Below are positions 27,006 to 36,362 of a stretch of DNA of 64,000 nucleotides, piece after piece; the stretch's first letter is position 1, and each line of letters starts with the position of its first letter. Both the position numbers and the translations under genes were made by a program. The notes below the pieces were generated by a model. It did no database searches. It was given only the letters and a program-made list of their open reading frames with translations, and had not been told where the DNA came from. The stretch spans positions 18,276-82,275 of the forward strand of contig JAVEZY010000010.1 in assembly GCA_034002745.1 (NCBI GenBank), given 5' to 3'. The DNA comes from JAITWN01 sp034002745 (GTDB lineage: Bacteria; Pseudomonadota; Gammaproteobacteria; SZUA-140).

Positions 27006-27950
27006 TCAACTCTTCCCTGACGCCCCGTAGCCATAGCCATAACCGTAGGAGTCGCCAGGTGTACGCCGGCACTTGTTCAGCACCAGGCCGATCGGCTTGT
27101 TGGCGTCGAGCAGTGATAGGGCATCGCGAACCGCGGCCCGGGGCGTCTTCTCGGCCAGCACCACGAACACGATCTGCCCCATCAGGCCGGCAAGCACCAC
27201 CGCCTCGCTGGTGATCAGCAGTGGTGGCGCGTCGAAGATGACGACGCGATCGGGATAACGGCCTGCAAGTTCGCCGGTGAGACGCAGCATCTCCTGGCTG
27301 GCGAGGAGCTCGGTCGAATGATCATGGTAACGCCCCATTGGGATCAGGCTGAGCTTGGGCACGTTGGTCTTGAGCATGACATCGGCGACATCGAGAGAAT
27401 CGTCCAGCAGCAGATCGATCAGGCCGGGACCGAGGGGCGTACCGAGAATCTGATGCACACGGGGACGGCCGACATCGGCATCGACCAGGAGCACCGTGCG
27501 ATCCATTTCCATCGCGATGCTCATGGCGAGGTTCACCGAAGTGAAGGTCTTGCCTTCGCCAGCGCGCGCGCTGGTCACCATGATCAGATTACCGTGCTCG
27601 ATCAGATCGGCATTCTTGCCAAAGGCGTTCGCCAGCAGCGGCCGCTTGATCAGCCGGTACTCCTCGGCGAGCAGCGTACGCTCCCCCTCATGGGTGATGT
27701 AGTTCATCTTCTCGAGCCGATCGAGATCGAGGTGAACGGTTCGGGCCGTGCTCGGCACCGTGCTGGCGGGAGTCGCTACCGTGCCGGACGCGGGAGCATC
27801 GCCGGCAATGGCGCGCGTCACCGATGTTTCCCCTGTCGGAGCTGCGGCCTCGGTTGCCGGATGATCGACTGGGGCAGATACGGCGACGGCGGGATCGACC
27901 GTGTCGCCGACCCGCTCCATTGCCTTTTCAATCGTGCTGATCTTGTCCAT
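27006..27950 (-). CDS. Tyrosine autokinase-like ATPase, XrtA-associated
   Basis: A 314-residue cytoplasmic BY-kinase-like ATPase. The Walker A motif TSARAGEGKT has Lys134; the A' motif LLVDADVGRPRVH follows at about 154-166, and VVIFDAPPLL is the Walker B. The C-terminus has a Tyr-Gly run (SYGYGYGYG) that may be the phosphorylated tail. It works with the chain-length protein encoded 14 bases upstream to set polymer length (TIGR03018 family). I chose the ATG at 27950 (MDKISTIEK), since the longer frame to 28028 runs into the chain-length gene. Confidence 0.93.
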   Translation of the reverse strand: MDKISTIEKAMERVGDTVDPAVAVSAPVDHPATEAAAPTGETSVTRAIAGDAPASGTVATPASTVPSTARTVHLDLDRLEKMNYITHEGERTLLAEEYRLIKRPLLANAFGKNADLIEHGNLIMVTSARAGEGKTFTSVNLAMSIAMEMDRTVLLVDADVGRPRVHQILGTPLGPGLIDLLLDDSLDVADVMLKTNVPKLSLIPMGRYHDHSTELLASQEMLRLTGELAGRYPDRVVIFDAPPLLITSEAVVLAGLMGQIVFVVLAEKTPRAAVRDALSLLDANKPIGLVLNKCRRTPGDSYGYGYGYGASGKS

Positions 27951-27964
27951 GCCGGCAGCCCCGA

Positions 27965-29536
27965 TCAGGTGAAGCGTGTGAGCAGATTGTGCGCGGCAGC
28001 GCCGAGCATGACGACGCCGCCATAACACAGCAGCAACATCACACCGGCGAGGCCGAAGCCGGCCATCTCTATCCGCGCCCGTGCCTGCTGCGCCGAGTCA
28101 CGCACCCAGGACACCGTACCGAGGACCGGGAAGCCGGTGACCTCGGAAAGGATGCGCCGGTTGTCGAATACCGGTCTGAGCTGCGCCAGCAGGAAAGCGA
28201 GACCCAACCCGCCGCCAAGCCCGGCGAACAGCGAAGCGCTGTACAGCGCCGGGCGGTCGGGACCATCCGGATCGCGCGGCAGACGCGCGGGATCAATGAT
28301 GCGGAACTGGACCTGCTCACCCTGATCCTCTGCCACCTTCGAAAGCTGGGCAGATTCACGCCGGCGCAACAGCTCCTCGTACTGCGAGCGGTTGACGTTG
28401 TAGTCGCGATCGAGACGCTGCATTTCCGCCTCGATCTTCGGAATGGTGTCGACCATCTCCTTCAGGCGATCGCGCTGGCGCTCGAACTCCGCGACCCGCA
28501 CCTTCAGCGAGGCGATCTCGGCATCGCTGCCTGACATGGACATCCTGATCTGCTGGGCGACGGGGCTGCTCTGCGGCCCCGATCCGAGATCGAAGTCGGC
28601 CATCGCTTCCGCCCTCAGCGCAAGCTCGCGCTCGCGCTCCAGTTCCAGATCGGCAATGGTCTTGCGCAGCGAAATGACGTCCGGATGATTCTCCGTGTAG
28701 CGCAACAGCAGATCATCCAGATTGACCTGCAATGCGCCGATGCGGGCATCGACGCGGGTCGGGCTGTCCCAGACGCTCGCGCCGGCGCTCGCCTGGCCTG
28801 AGGGGCGCTCCCGCTCCAGCTGCCGCGCAAGTTCCGCACGCCGGTTTTCCGTTTCGCGCAGCTGCAGCCTGGTTGCCTCCAGCTGGCCTTCCACACCCTG
28901 CAGGCGCTGGTAGTAGCCCCCGCGATCTCCGGGCAGCATGCCGACATTATCACGGCGGAATGCGGCGAGACGCGCCTCGGCTTCGGCCAGCCGCTGTTCA
29001 TACTCGGCAATCTGCTCGTCGAGAAAGCGTCGCGCGGTATCGCCGTCCTGACGCGACTCGCCCAGCGTCGTTTCCATGAAGATGGTAAGCAGAGCTTGCA
29101 CGACCCGATGCGCCTGCTGCGGGTCGGTATCGTTATAGGAGATGGTGAACAGATTGGGCTGCCGCACCTCGGACGATATCGAAATACGCCGGCGCATCTG
29201 CTCGGTCTGCCGCTCCAGGGCCTCAGGCGTCTTCGCGCGCAGGTGCACGTCGGTCATGCGCGCCAGCTTTTCCATGTTGGGTTGCGACAGCAGGGTGCGC
29301 GTCATCAGCTGGATGCGCTGACTGATGTTCGCCTCCACCGCCAGGCCGCGCAGCAGCGGCCGCAGCATCGAGTCGGTGTCGATGTGAACGCGCGCCGACG
29401 CACGGTACACGTCGGCGAGCTGAGCGGCATGAATCCAGCCAGCAATGGAGATCACCCAGGCCAGAGCCAGCGCAAGCCAGCGGTAACGCCACATGCCACG
29501 AGCATATGCGACAACCTGGTTCATCAGATCATGCAT
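27965..29536 (-). CDS. Polysaccharide chain-length determinant, XrtA-associated
   Basis: A 523-residue Wzz/GumC-type inner-membrane protein. A membrane segment near the N-terminus (YRWLALALAWVISIAGW), a periplasmic Wzz domain, a long coiled coil (about residues 170-410, with many E/Q/R repeats such as EQIAEYEQRLAEAEARLA), the proline-rich DPARLPRDPDGPDRPALYS before the second membrane region (about 430-450), and a third hydrophobic stretch at the C-terminus. It corresponds to TIGR03007. It partners the ATPase downstream and the export lipoprotein upstream (34-base gap). Confidence 0.94.
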   Translation of the reverse strand: MHDLMNQVVAYARGMWRYRWLALALAWVISIAGWIHAAQLADVYRASARVHIDTDSMLRPLLRGLAVEANISQRIQLMTRTLLSQPNMEKLARMTDVHLRAKTPEALERQTEQMRRRISISSEVRQPNLFTISYNDTDPQQAHRVVQALLTIFMETTLGESRQDGDTARRFLDEQIAEYEQRLAEAEARLAAFRRDNVGMLPGDRGGYYQRLQGVEGQLEATRLQLRETENRRAELARQLERERPSGQASAGASVWDSPTRVDARIGALQVNLDDLLLRYTENHPDVISLRKTIADLELERERELALRAEAMADFDLGSGPQSSPVAQQIRMSMSGSDAEIASLKVRVAEFERQRDRLKEMVDTIPKIEAEMQRLDRDYNVNRSQYEELLRRRESAQLSKVAEDQGEQVQFRIIDPARLPRDPDGPDRPALYSASLFAGLGGGLGLAFLLAQLRPVFDNRRILSEVTGFPVLGTVSWVRDSAQQARARIEMAGFGLAGVMLLLCYGGVVMLGAAAHNLLTRFT

Positions 29537-29570
29537 GGGATGTATGCTCCGGACTGTCCACCGATCGCCG

Positions 29571-30188
29571 TCAGAACCAGGCTTCAGGGATGATCAGGAT
29601 GTCGCCCGGCATCACCGGAGCGTTCGCACCGATATCGCCCCGCCGGATCAGGTCATCGAGGCGCACGCCGAACTGGCGCGCCCCCTCTTCGGTACGGCGC
29701 ACGATCACGGAGCGGTTGCCCGCGGCAAAATCGGTCAGGCCACCGACCGAAATCATCAGATCCAGCAGGGTCATGTTTTCGCTGTAGGCGATCGCCTGAG
29801 GATTCACCGCCTGACCGACGATGCGCACCTGCTGGTCGTGGGGACCGACGAAACGGGTCACGATGACGGTCACGATGGGGTCGCGAATATAGGTCGACAG
29901 CACCTTCTCCATCTCGCGCGCGACCTGGGTCGGGGTCTTGCCACTGACGGGGACGTCCTCCACCAGCGGCGTGGTGATCTTGCCGTCCGGCCGCACTGGG
30001 ACGGTGGATGACAGCTCCGGCTGGCGCCAGACGAAGATATTCACACTGTCGCCCGGTCCGATCAGGTAATCCGGCGTCTGGTCCAGCGCCTGCGACGGCA
30101 GCGGCGGATGACTGGCGCAACCTCCCAACAGAAACGCCGCCAGAATGGCGAGTGCGAACGTCAGCTTTCCAAGCCGGATTGAATCCAC
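29571..30188 (-). CDS. Polysaccharide export lipoprotein (Wza-like), XrtA-associated
   Basis: A 205-residue outer-membrane export lipoprotein. The signal peptide ends in the lipobox LLGGC with Cys24. Then come a poly_export domain (YLIGPGDSVNIFVWRQPELS, VRPDGKITTPLVEDVPVSG) and a SLBB-like part (VRIVGQAVNPQAIAYSENM). It matches TIGR03027. I use the GTG at 30188, which has GAGGGG upstream and leaves a proper lipoprotein signal; an upstream GTG at 30221 would add 11 polar residues. It is the first gene of the 16-gene operon. Confidence 0.93.
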   Translation of the reverse strand: MDSIRLGKLTFALAILAAFLLGGCASHPPLPSQALDQTPDYLIGPGDSVNIFVWRQPELSSTVPVRPDGKITTPLVEDVPVSGKTPTQVAREMEKVLSTYIRDPIVTVIVTRFVGPHDQQVRIVGQAVNPQAIAYSENMTLLDLMISVGGLTDFAAGNRSVIVRRTEEGARQFGVRLDDLIRRGDIGANAPVMPGDILIIPEAWF

Positions 30189-30246
30189 GGATACCCCTCC
30201 CCAAACAATCTGAGCCGTCACTTACTTTTCTTGTGGAAACAGATGC

Positions 30247-30262
30247 CGTGCTCGCGAGCACG
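30247..30262. repeat. 16-base perfect palindrome upstream of the XrtA operon
   Basis: CGTGCTCGCGAGCACG is a perfect palindrome about 60 bases before the export gene start and downstream of the candidate -10 box at 30382. It could bind a dimeric regulator or form a hairpin in the leader RNA. No similar site was found beside the other operons. Confidence 0.5.
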
Positions 30263-30381
30263 ATCGCTGCTTATATCGGCGTCCGCGCGGCAAGCTATAT
30301 GATGCAATCGCTTATTTTCGGATTCGGGCAATCTGGGCCCTCCGGAGATCCGAAAGAATCGGAAGCAGGCGAAGAAGCGGC

Positions 30382-30390
30382 ATTATATCA
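30382..30390 (-). promoter_or_regulatory. Extended -10 promoter for the XrtA operon
   Basis: On the minus strand the sequence reads TGATATAAT, a perfect TATAAT with an extended TG. A second weak box (TATAAG) lies just upstream. Transcription from near 30375 gives a leader of about 190 bases that contains the palindrome at 30247-30262. No good -35 element is seen. Confidence 0.5.
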
Positions 30391-30475
30391 CCGAGAGGTG
30401 TGCCCTTATAGCAGCTTTGCATGAAGCGCACGGTCGCGAGGCAGGCAGCCAGCGCCAGGAGGCGCCGGCTGGTGC

Positions 30476-31270
30476 TCAGCTGGCGGAGGCGAGAACGGGG
30501 CGGACCGGAGGGCACCGGCCGGGTACCGGCGGCACGATCTCCGAGTAACGCTTCAGCGGTGGGCGGCGCCCCAGCCAGCCCGTCATGCGCGGATCGCTTT
30601 TCCACAGCGCGCCCCAGGCACTGGTCAGATCGACGAAATACGGATGTCGCTCACCCCGATGCTGACACGGCGCTCCGGCCGGCTGCAGCGGCACGCCATA
30701 CTGCTCGATCATGCGGCAAAGCGCAGGCGTTGTCAGGAAAAACCAGTGCGCAAGATCGAATTCGCGACTGTACTCCGCCGCCGCCAGGAGCAGGCCCAGC
30801 ATGATCTCGGGGCCATGCCTGCGCTGCGTCACTCGCTTTTCCTCATCCACCGGCAGCTCCTGCCAGCGCCGGCCGGCATCGTCGCCGACAAGCTCGTAGG
30901 GCAGCTCACGCTCACGCGGGCGGCGGCGGTACTGTTCGACGATGCACAGGCGGGATACCTCGGCGATCCGGTCCTGAGGAACGCCCCCGCATACGGCGCG
31001 ATCCAGCTTGCATACCGACTGGATAGGCAGAAGAGGATAAGATCCCGGCAACACCAGGCGCATGGCGGCGATCCATTCACCATTATCACGCCGTCGCACC
31101 AGAAAATGGGCCGAATGATCGTCCCACGCATCCCGCTCCAGACCGTCCGGGTGGGCGGATGCGTTCTCGTAACCCATTTCCAGGCAGTAGACGAGAAACC
31201 GGATGCGATGGTGGATCTCGCGTGCGGCCGGGGTGTCGGCCAGGACGGTTTCGAAACGACTGTCGAACAT
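30476..31270 (-). CDS. Exosortase-associated acyltransferase 1 (N-acyl amino acid synthase-like)
   Basis: A 264-residue protein of the LuxI/GNAT-like family found with PEP-CTERM systems (TIGR03694). RIRFLVYCLEMGYEN, SAHFLVRRRDNGEWIAAMRLV and IAEVSRLCIVEQYRRRPRE are the signature stretches. Members near exosortase genes have been described as long-chain N-acyl amino acid synthases that use acyl-ACP, so an N-acyl amino acid product is likely by family. I start at the ATG at 31270 (MFDSRFETV), which matches the second acyltransferase; the longer frame to 31390 adds 40 unrelated residues. It points away from the second copy at 31473. Confidence 0.88.
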   Translation of the reverse strand: MFDSRFETVLADTPAAREIHHRIRFLVYCLEMGYENASAHPDGLERDAWDDHSAHFLVRRRDNGEWIAAMRLVLPGSYPLLPIQSVCKLDRAVCGGVPQDRIAEVSRLCIVEQYRRRPRERELPYELVGDDAGRRWQELPVDEEKRVTQRRHGPEIMLGLLLAAAEYSREFDLAHWFFLTTPALCRMIEQYGVPLQPAGAPCQHRGERHPYFVDLTSAWGALWKSDPRMTGWLGRRPPLKRYSEIVPPVPGRCPPVRPVLASAS

Positions 31271-31472
31271 AGCTAAATTTCTCTGAACCGTATGATCAAT
31301 TCTGATCGCTGGGGACCTGCGGCACGTAACAGGAGCCATGGGATGCCCATCCGTCAGAGGATTTGATCCAAAGACGAAATCGGGCGGCATATGGTTCCGC
31401 GCACCGAAGTGCCGACCTCGTCACAGACCGGCCATAGCGTGCGGGACCCAGGTGCCGATAACTTGACTGACC

Positions 31473-32243
31473 ATGGACTACGCGGCTATCACAAAGTTTT
31501 TTCAGCACTTTCGCTTGGTGCCGGCAAATAATGCGGCGCTGCTGCGGGAAGTATACCGCATGCGCTACGAAGTTTACTGCGAGGAGATGGGATTCGAGGA
31601 GCCCGAAAGCTTCCCGGAAGGGTTGGAGCACGACATGTACGACCGGCGCTCGCGGCATTGCCTGCTGCAGCATCGCTCCAGCTCTGTCTACGCCGGCTGT
31701 GTACGCCTGATCGTGCATGACCCGGACTCCCCCGGGGAACTGCTTCCTTTCGAGAAATATTGCGGCGCCAGTCTGCGCCGCGAGGTGCTCGATCCCGCCA
31801 GCCTGCCCACCGGCAGTTTCGGCGAAATCTCGCGGCTCACGGTGCGGGCCGCCTTCCGCCGTCGCAAATCCGACAAATCCGAACACCCAGCCTCCGCCAT
31901 TGCGGGAGATCTGCCCGAAGATCGCCGCGGTTCAATGCCGATCGCGATCGGACTTTATGTGGCCGGCGCCGCGCTGGGCCTGCTCGAGGGGCTCTCCGGA
32001 GTCTTCGTCATGATGGAACCCCGGCTCGCCCGCCATCTATCGCTTTGCGATATCCGCTTCACTCCGGTCGGCAACGTGATCGAATACCACGGACGGCCGC
32101 GCGGCGCCTTCCACATCTCCCGCGACGATCTGCTGGCGAACCTTTCCCCGCCGCTGCGCCTCCTCCTCGACCGAATCCTTGCTGACCTGGAACCGGAAAC
32201 CACCATCGAAACCGCCCCCGTGGCACGGATCAGCGCCGGCTGA
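31473..32243 (+). CDS. Exosortase-associated acyltransferase 2 (N-acyl amino acid synthase-like)
   Basis: A 256-residue relative of the divergent acyltransferase at 30476-31270. RYEVYCEEMGFEEPESFPEG, HCLLQHRSSSVYAGCVRLI and GEISRLTVRAAFRRR carry the same LuxI-like fold signature. Two paralogues in a divergent pair suggest either two acyl or amino acceptors or a regulatory split. A 202-base gap separates the two starts and holds no strong promoter motif. It is followed on the opposite strand by the RND-type exporter gene, 40 bases away. Confidence 0.88.
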   Translation: MDYAAITKFFQHFRLVPANNAALLREVYRMRYEVYCEEMGFEEPESFPEGLEHDMYDRRSRHCLLQHRSSSVYAGCVRLIVHDPDSPGELLPFEKYCGASLRREVLDPASLPTGSFGEISRLTVRAAFRRRKSDKSEHPASAIAGDLPEDRRGSMPIAIGLYVAGAALGLLEGLSGVFVMMEPRLARHLSLCDIRFTPVGNVIEYHGRPRGAFHISRDDLLANLSPPLRLLLDRILADLEPETTIETAPVARISAG

Positions 32244-32283
32244 TCGACCCATCGGCCGCAGCCAGCACCCTCGCGCCCCTGGT

Positions 32284-34539
32284 TCAGCGCCTGCCCTTGC
32301 CCCCCCGCGCACCGAGTGCGACCAGCATTGCCGGCAACACAAGCAAATCGAATGCCAGCGCCACCGACAGACCGAGCGCCGTCAGGAAGCCGAATTCCAT
32401 CGTGGGCACGAACTGGGAGGTTGCCAACAACAGGAACTGCGGGACCAGGATCAGGGTCGTGGCCGTGACCGCCCTGCCCGCATACTGATAGCTGCGCGCC
32501 AGGGCCCACACCGGGCTCGCCCCGGATGCGATGCGGTGGCGATAGCCGTGATACAGATGGATGGTATCGTCGACCGCGATCCCCACGGTGACGCTCGCGA
32601 TCATGGCCGTGGCCATGTCCAGCCAGATCCCCAGCGCTCCCATCAACCCGAAGATCAGCAGTACCGGCGCCAGATTGGGCACCATGCACAGCGCCGAGGA
32701 TCGAAACGAGCGCCATTGCAGCGCCATCAGGCCGAAAATGAGCAGCACGGCCGCGAACAGGCCCTTAATCTGCCCCTCGATGAGCAAGGCTTCCTGGTCC
32801 CCGAACAGGCGACCGAAGCCGGCCGCGGTGACGGTGAAATCTCCCGGAGGATCGACCCGCATCCGCCCTTCGATGGCATCGATGACCGCATTGATGGCGC
32901 GTGCGCCATGCACATTGAGATTCAGCAGAATGCGCGCGCGCTGAAAATCGCGATCGACGAGATCGTGCAGGTCGGCGCCATCGTAAATGAGAAAATACTG
33001 CGCGATCAGCTCCGCTGACGATGGCAGCGCGCGATGTCGCGCATCCTCGCCATGGAATCCCCAGTTCATCTCTTCGATGAGATCGACCATCGACATGGTG
33101 CGATCGACTTCCGGCAGCGCCGCCACCATGTCCTGCAGCGCCTTGACGGCGGCAAGACGCCGCGGATCCATGAAGGCATCGCGCTCATCGGCATCGAGAA
33201 CCAGTTCCAGCGTGGTCACGCCGCTGATGTCTTCCTGGATGCGCTCGGTGGAAACGGTGATCGGATGCTCCGGCTGAAAGAAACGGAACAGATCGGTCTC
33301 GACCTCGACGCGCAGTGCCAGCAGGACCGCGGCCAGGACCAGCGCCAAGGCTGTGGCCAGCACAGGGAGCGGATGGCGCATCCCCAGTTTGCGCAGGCTG
33401 GATACCGCGCGATCGATGGCACGCAGGCCAGGCCTGCCTGTGCCCCAGGAATGTCGATCGCGCACGAACAGCGGCGGAAGCAGGACCAGCACCACGAAGC
33501 ACAGGATGAGCATGCCCGCGGCCCCGGCCATGCCGAAGGCGGCAACGGGCTGCACCGGGCTGAAGGTGAGCGACAGCAATCCCGCCCCGGTCGTGATCGA
33601 GGTATAGATCGCCGGCGAAGAAATACCGGCGAGCGCATTCCTGATCCGCTCGCGACCGGCAAGGCCGCGCGCTGCCGCGTGGGCCAGCGCGTTGTACCAA
33701 TGGATGAGCAAGGCAACCGTCAGCGCCAGCATCAGTGGCGGCAGGATCCCCGACACCATGGTATAGGGCCATCCGAACAGCACCAGCAGGGCAAGGGTCG
33801 AGTCGATGATCGCCGCGAAGGCCAGCGCCGCCACCGCCACCGCCAGCGGACGACGGAACAGCCAGGCAATGAGTCCAAGGCCGAGCGCCAGAGTGACAGG
33901 AATGAAGACCATGCTGTCACGCAGCATGGAACGCAGCTGCGCCACTTCCAGCGGAATGATGCCGCTGACCGCGGTGAGATAGCCAGCCATCCCGGCATCG
34001 CTCACCGCTTCGTGAAAAGCGTCCATCAATGTCTGGCGGTGAAAGCTGTCCTGCAACTCGCGGGGACGCACGATCATGGCGAGCGCATCGCCATCATCGG
34101 ATACCAGCAGGCCGGGGGCGAAACGATCGGAGAGCACGCGCTGGCGCCGCTCGCGCGGATCGAGCATGGCCGCGATCTCGCTGGACAGCAGGGGCTCGAC
34201 GATGAAACCGTCCTCGCTGCCGCTGATGCGGTCCATCGTCATCGGCGAGATGACGCGCTCCACCAGCGGGTGACGCTGCAGCGCGCTCGTCAGCGCCTCC
34301 ATGCGCTCGATGAAAGCATCGGCATAGGGATCGGGCGGCTCGAACATCGCCACGATCACCTGATCCTCGGGGAAGCGCTCGCGCAGGCCGCGCTCGAACT
34401 CCACCGCCGCCGCGGAAGACGGGAAATAGATCTCGGGCGCGTTGTTGATTTCGAGCCGGGGCAGCAAGGCCAGCGGCGCCACTGCCATGAGCACGAGCAG
34501 CGCGAGCGCAACAGGCACAGGCGGAAGGGGGACCCTCAA
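32284..34539 (-). CDS. MMPL/RND-family exporter
   Basis: A 751-residue inner-membrane transporter with the duplicated RND layout: a membrane segment at the N-terminus (VALALLVLMAVAPLALL), a periplasmic loop (about 30-200), five to six membrane helices, a second loop (about 390-580) and a second helix bundle ending in LLVLPAMLVALGARGG. It resembles lipid-exporting MMPL proteins. I use the TTG at 34539, which has GGAGGG seven bases upstream and overlaps the stop of the barrel gene (TTGA); a TTG at 34554 is also possible. With the LolA-like and barrel proteins it forms a three-gene operon, which suggests export of a lipid-like product, perhaps that of the acyltransferases. Confidence 0.85.
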   Translation of the reverse strand: MRVPLPPVPVALALLVLMAVAPLALLPRLEINNAPEIYFPSSAAAVEFERGLRERFPEDQVIVAMFEPPDPYADAFIERMEALTSALQRHPLVERVISPMTMDRISGSEDGFIVEPLLSSEIAAMLDPRERRQRVLSDRFAPGLLVSDDGDALAMIVRPRELQDSFHRQTLMDAFHEAVSDAGMAGYLTAVSGIIPLEVAQLRSMLRDSMVFIPVTLALGLGLIAWLFRRPLAVAVAALAFAAIIDSTLALLVLFGWPYTMVSGILPPLMLALTVALLIHWYNALAHAAARGLAGRERIRNALAGISSPAIYTSITTGAGLLSLTFSPVQPVAAFGMAGAAGMLILCFVVLVLLPPLFVRDRHSWGTGRPGLRAIDRAVSSLRKLGMRHPLPVLATALALVLAAVLLALRVEVETDLFRFFQPEHPITVSTERIQEDISGVTTLELVLDADERDAFMDPRRLAAVKALQDMVAALPEVDRTMSMVDLIEEMNWGFHGEDARHRALPSSAELIAQYFLIYDGADLHDLVDRDFQRARILLNLNVHGARAINAVIDAIEGRMRVDPPGDFTVTAAGFGRLFGDQEALLIEGQIKGLFAAVLLIFGLMALQWRSFRSSALCMVPNLAPVLLIFGLMGALGIWLDMATAMIASVTVGIAVDDTIHLYHGYRHRIASGASPVWALARSYQYAGRAVTATTLILVPQFLLLATSQFVPTMEFGFLTALGLSVALAFDLLVLPAMLVALGARGGKGRR

Positions 34540-36362
34540 TAGCGGGCCCTCCAACCCAGCGCGATCAGATCATTGTCCTGGAAGTGACCGCCCGCGGTCA
34601 TGTCGGCGCCATCGAGCCAGTGTCCTGCGAGGTAAAACTCATGGGGCTCGAAGGCGATGAACGCCAGCTCCGGATTGAGGTAGACATCGCGACGGTCCAG
34701 ACCGAGCGAGAAGCGCATACGCCCGCGCCAGCGGTAGCCCGACAGGATCGTTTCCAGCTCCCCGCCGAGCGCCACGATCCGCTCGCGATCGAGGATTGGA
34801 TCGGGCAAATCGAACAGCTCTCGCCCGGTGAGCTGCAGCGTCACGCGCGTTTCCGCATCGCCCGGGAAGAACTCCAGACCCGCGGTCCAGTCGACCGCGG
34901 AAACCGTATCCATGCGCAGATCGCCGGTGGTCACCGGCACATCGGACAGCCAGGCTGCCTCCAGGCGCCAGGTAACACCACCGGTGACGAAGCCGAGATC
35001 GGCACCGATCACCGTGCTATGCGGATGACGGGCGACGAAGGTCCGTGAAGCATCACCAGCGGCGATGGCGGCGGCGGGATCCAGAGGATTCAGCAATAGC
35101 GTGTCGCGGACCGCGGCATCGAGTTCGTAGTAGGGCAGCGAATGCCGCGCGCGCTGCACGCTGAAGGCATAGTCCATTCCCGCACCTGAACGGCTCCACC
35201 GCAGACCAATGCCACCATCGCCATCATCGTCCTCATCGAAACCGCCACCCTGCAACAGCGCGGCAAGCAGCGGGTCCGGGCGGATACCGAGCAGGGCGCC
35301 GCGGCGGCGATCCACCGGATGCCAGATGTCATCGTCATGAGGCAGTTCCGCGGCACGAAACCGCGGCATCCACAACAAATCGAACTTCGAGTCGCCGATG
35401 AAGCGCTCCAGCCGTAGCAGTGGCGCCGATCGACGGCGCTCCGACAGGTCATCGAGGGCGAAGCGGGTCACGTCCTGCACGCTGAGCCGGTCGGTCGGCG
35501 GCAACTCGTCCGCGCGCCCCCAGATCACCGTCTGCGCGCCGGCGGTGACGCGCCAATCCTCGCCGCGATAGCGCAGCCAGGAGTCGCCATAGTCGATCTC
35601 TCCGTGGGTGAACTCCGTCTCGCCGTGCTGGTGCCAGGCATAAAGGCGGGCAGCGATCCTTGCTTCCCAGGAGCCGGCACTCCGCCATCCGGCATAGGCA
35701 TCGGCGCGCAGATAGGCACTGCCATCGACGTCGTCCCGCTCGGTCATCCAGCCGCTTTCCGCATGCATCCGCTCCAGCCCGCCGCTGAAGGAAGAACGGG
35801 CGAACGCGCGGGACAGTGATGCACTCGCGGCGGACGGGGTGAAGGAGCGCGATGCATCGGCGGCCGGCTTGTCACCCCCGGACTGTTCCTCTATCAGGCG
35901 CCAGGCGACGGCTCCGCTGCCGAGCCTCAACGTATAGACTTCGTGATGACCCAGCGAGAGCAGACGCAGGGCCATGCGTTCGGCGTTCTCCATGGTGGAG
36001 AATGCCCCAGCGCCCACGGCATAGCCCCGCCCGTCCGGCGGCGGAAAAACGAAGCTTTCGATGCCCTGCTGTCGCAGAGAGCGGGCGACACGCTGGGCAT
36101 CGGCCCAGCGCTCGAAGCCGCGCAGCTGAACGCTGAACAGGGCGGCTCCGTCGTCCCTCGCCTCCTCGATCCTGACCGCAATGCCTGCGGCACGCAGTTC
36201 CGCGGCGGCCTGCTCGGCAGCCTGGCGGCTGGCATAGGGCATGGAGAACGGATCACCGGCTTCAGTTGCACCGGCCATCGGCACAGCGAGCAAGGCGAGC
36301 ACGCATGCCGCCAGCTTACCGAAGCCGCGGACCCGGGCGGCCACGCACGACCGGCTTCTCAT
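34536..36362 (-). CDS. SPOR-repeat and beta-barrel outer-membrane protein
   Basis: A 608-residue secreted protein with a signal peptide (LAACVLALLAVPMAGATEA). Residues about 40-160 hold two to three SPOR-like repeats (QAAEQAAAELRAAGIAVRI, FERWADAQRVARSLRQQGI, STMENAERMALRLLSLG). The rest is rich in amphipathic strands and aromatic residues and ends ALGWRARY, typical of an outer-membrane barrel (DUF1302-like). SPOR modules bind glycan or act as protein contacts in the periplasm, so this could be the outer-membrane partner of the MMPL exporter. It overlaps the LolA-like gene by four bases (ATGA). Confidence 0.82.
   Translation of the reverse strand: MRSRSCVAARVRGFGKLAACVLALLAVPMAGATEAGDPFSMPYASRQAAEQAAAELRAAGIAVRIEEARDDGAALFSVQLRGFERWADAQRVARSLRQQGIESFVFPPPDGRGYAVGAGAFSTMENAERMALRLLSLGHHEVYTLRLGSGAVAWRLIEEQSGGDKPAADASRSFTPSAASASLSRAFARSSFSGGLERMHAESGWMTERDDVDGSAYLRADAYAGWRSAGSWEARIAARLYAWHQHGETEFTHGEIDYGDSWLRYRGEDWRVTAGAQTVIWGRADELPPTDRLSVQDVTRFALDDLSERRRSAPLLRLERFIGDSKFDLLWMPRFRAAELPHDDDIWHPVDRRRGALLGIRPDPLLAALLQGGGFDEDDDGDGGIGLRWSRSGAGMDYAFSVQRARHSLPYYELDAAVRDTLLLNPLDPAAAIAAGDASRTFVARHPHSTVIGADLGFVTGGVTWRLEAAWLSDVPVTTGDLRMDTVSAVDWTAGLEFFPGDAETRVTLQLTGRELFDLPDPILDRERIVALGGELETILSGYRWRGRMRFSLGLDRRDVYLNPELAFIAFEPHEFYLAGHWLDGADMTAGGHFQDNDLIALGWRARY

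Noticed and set aside
31334..31349. Possible sigma-54 site TGGGCATCCCATGGCT before acyltransferase 1
   Set aside because: GG and GC are at correct spacing, but position 4 is G instead of C and the TT before GC is not kept; support is too weak.
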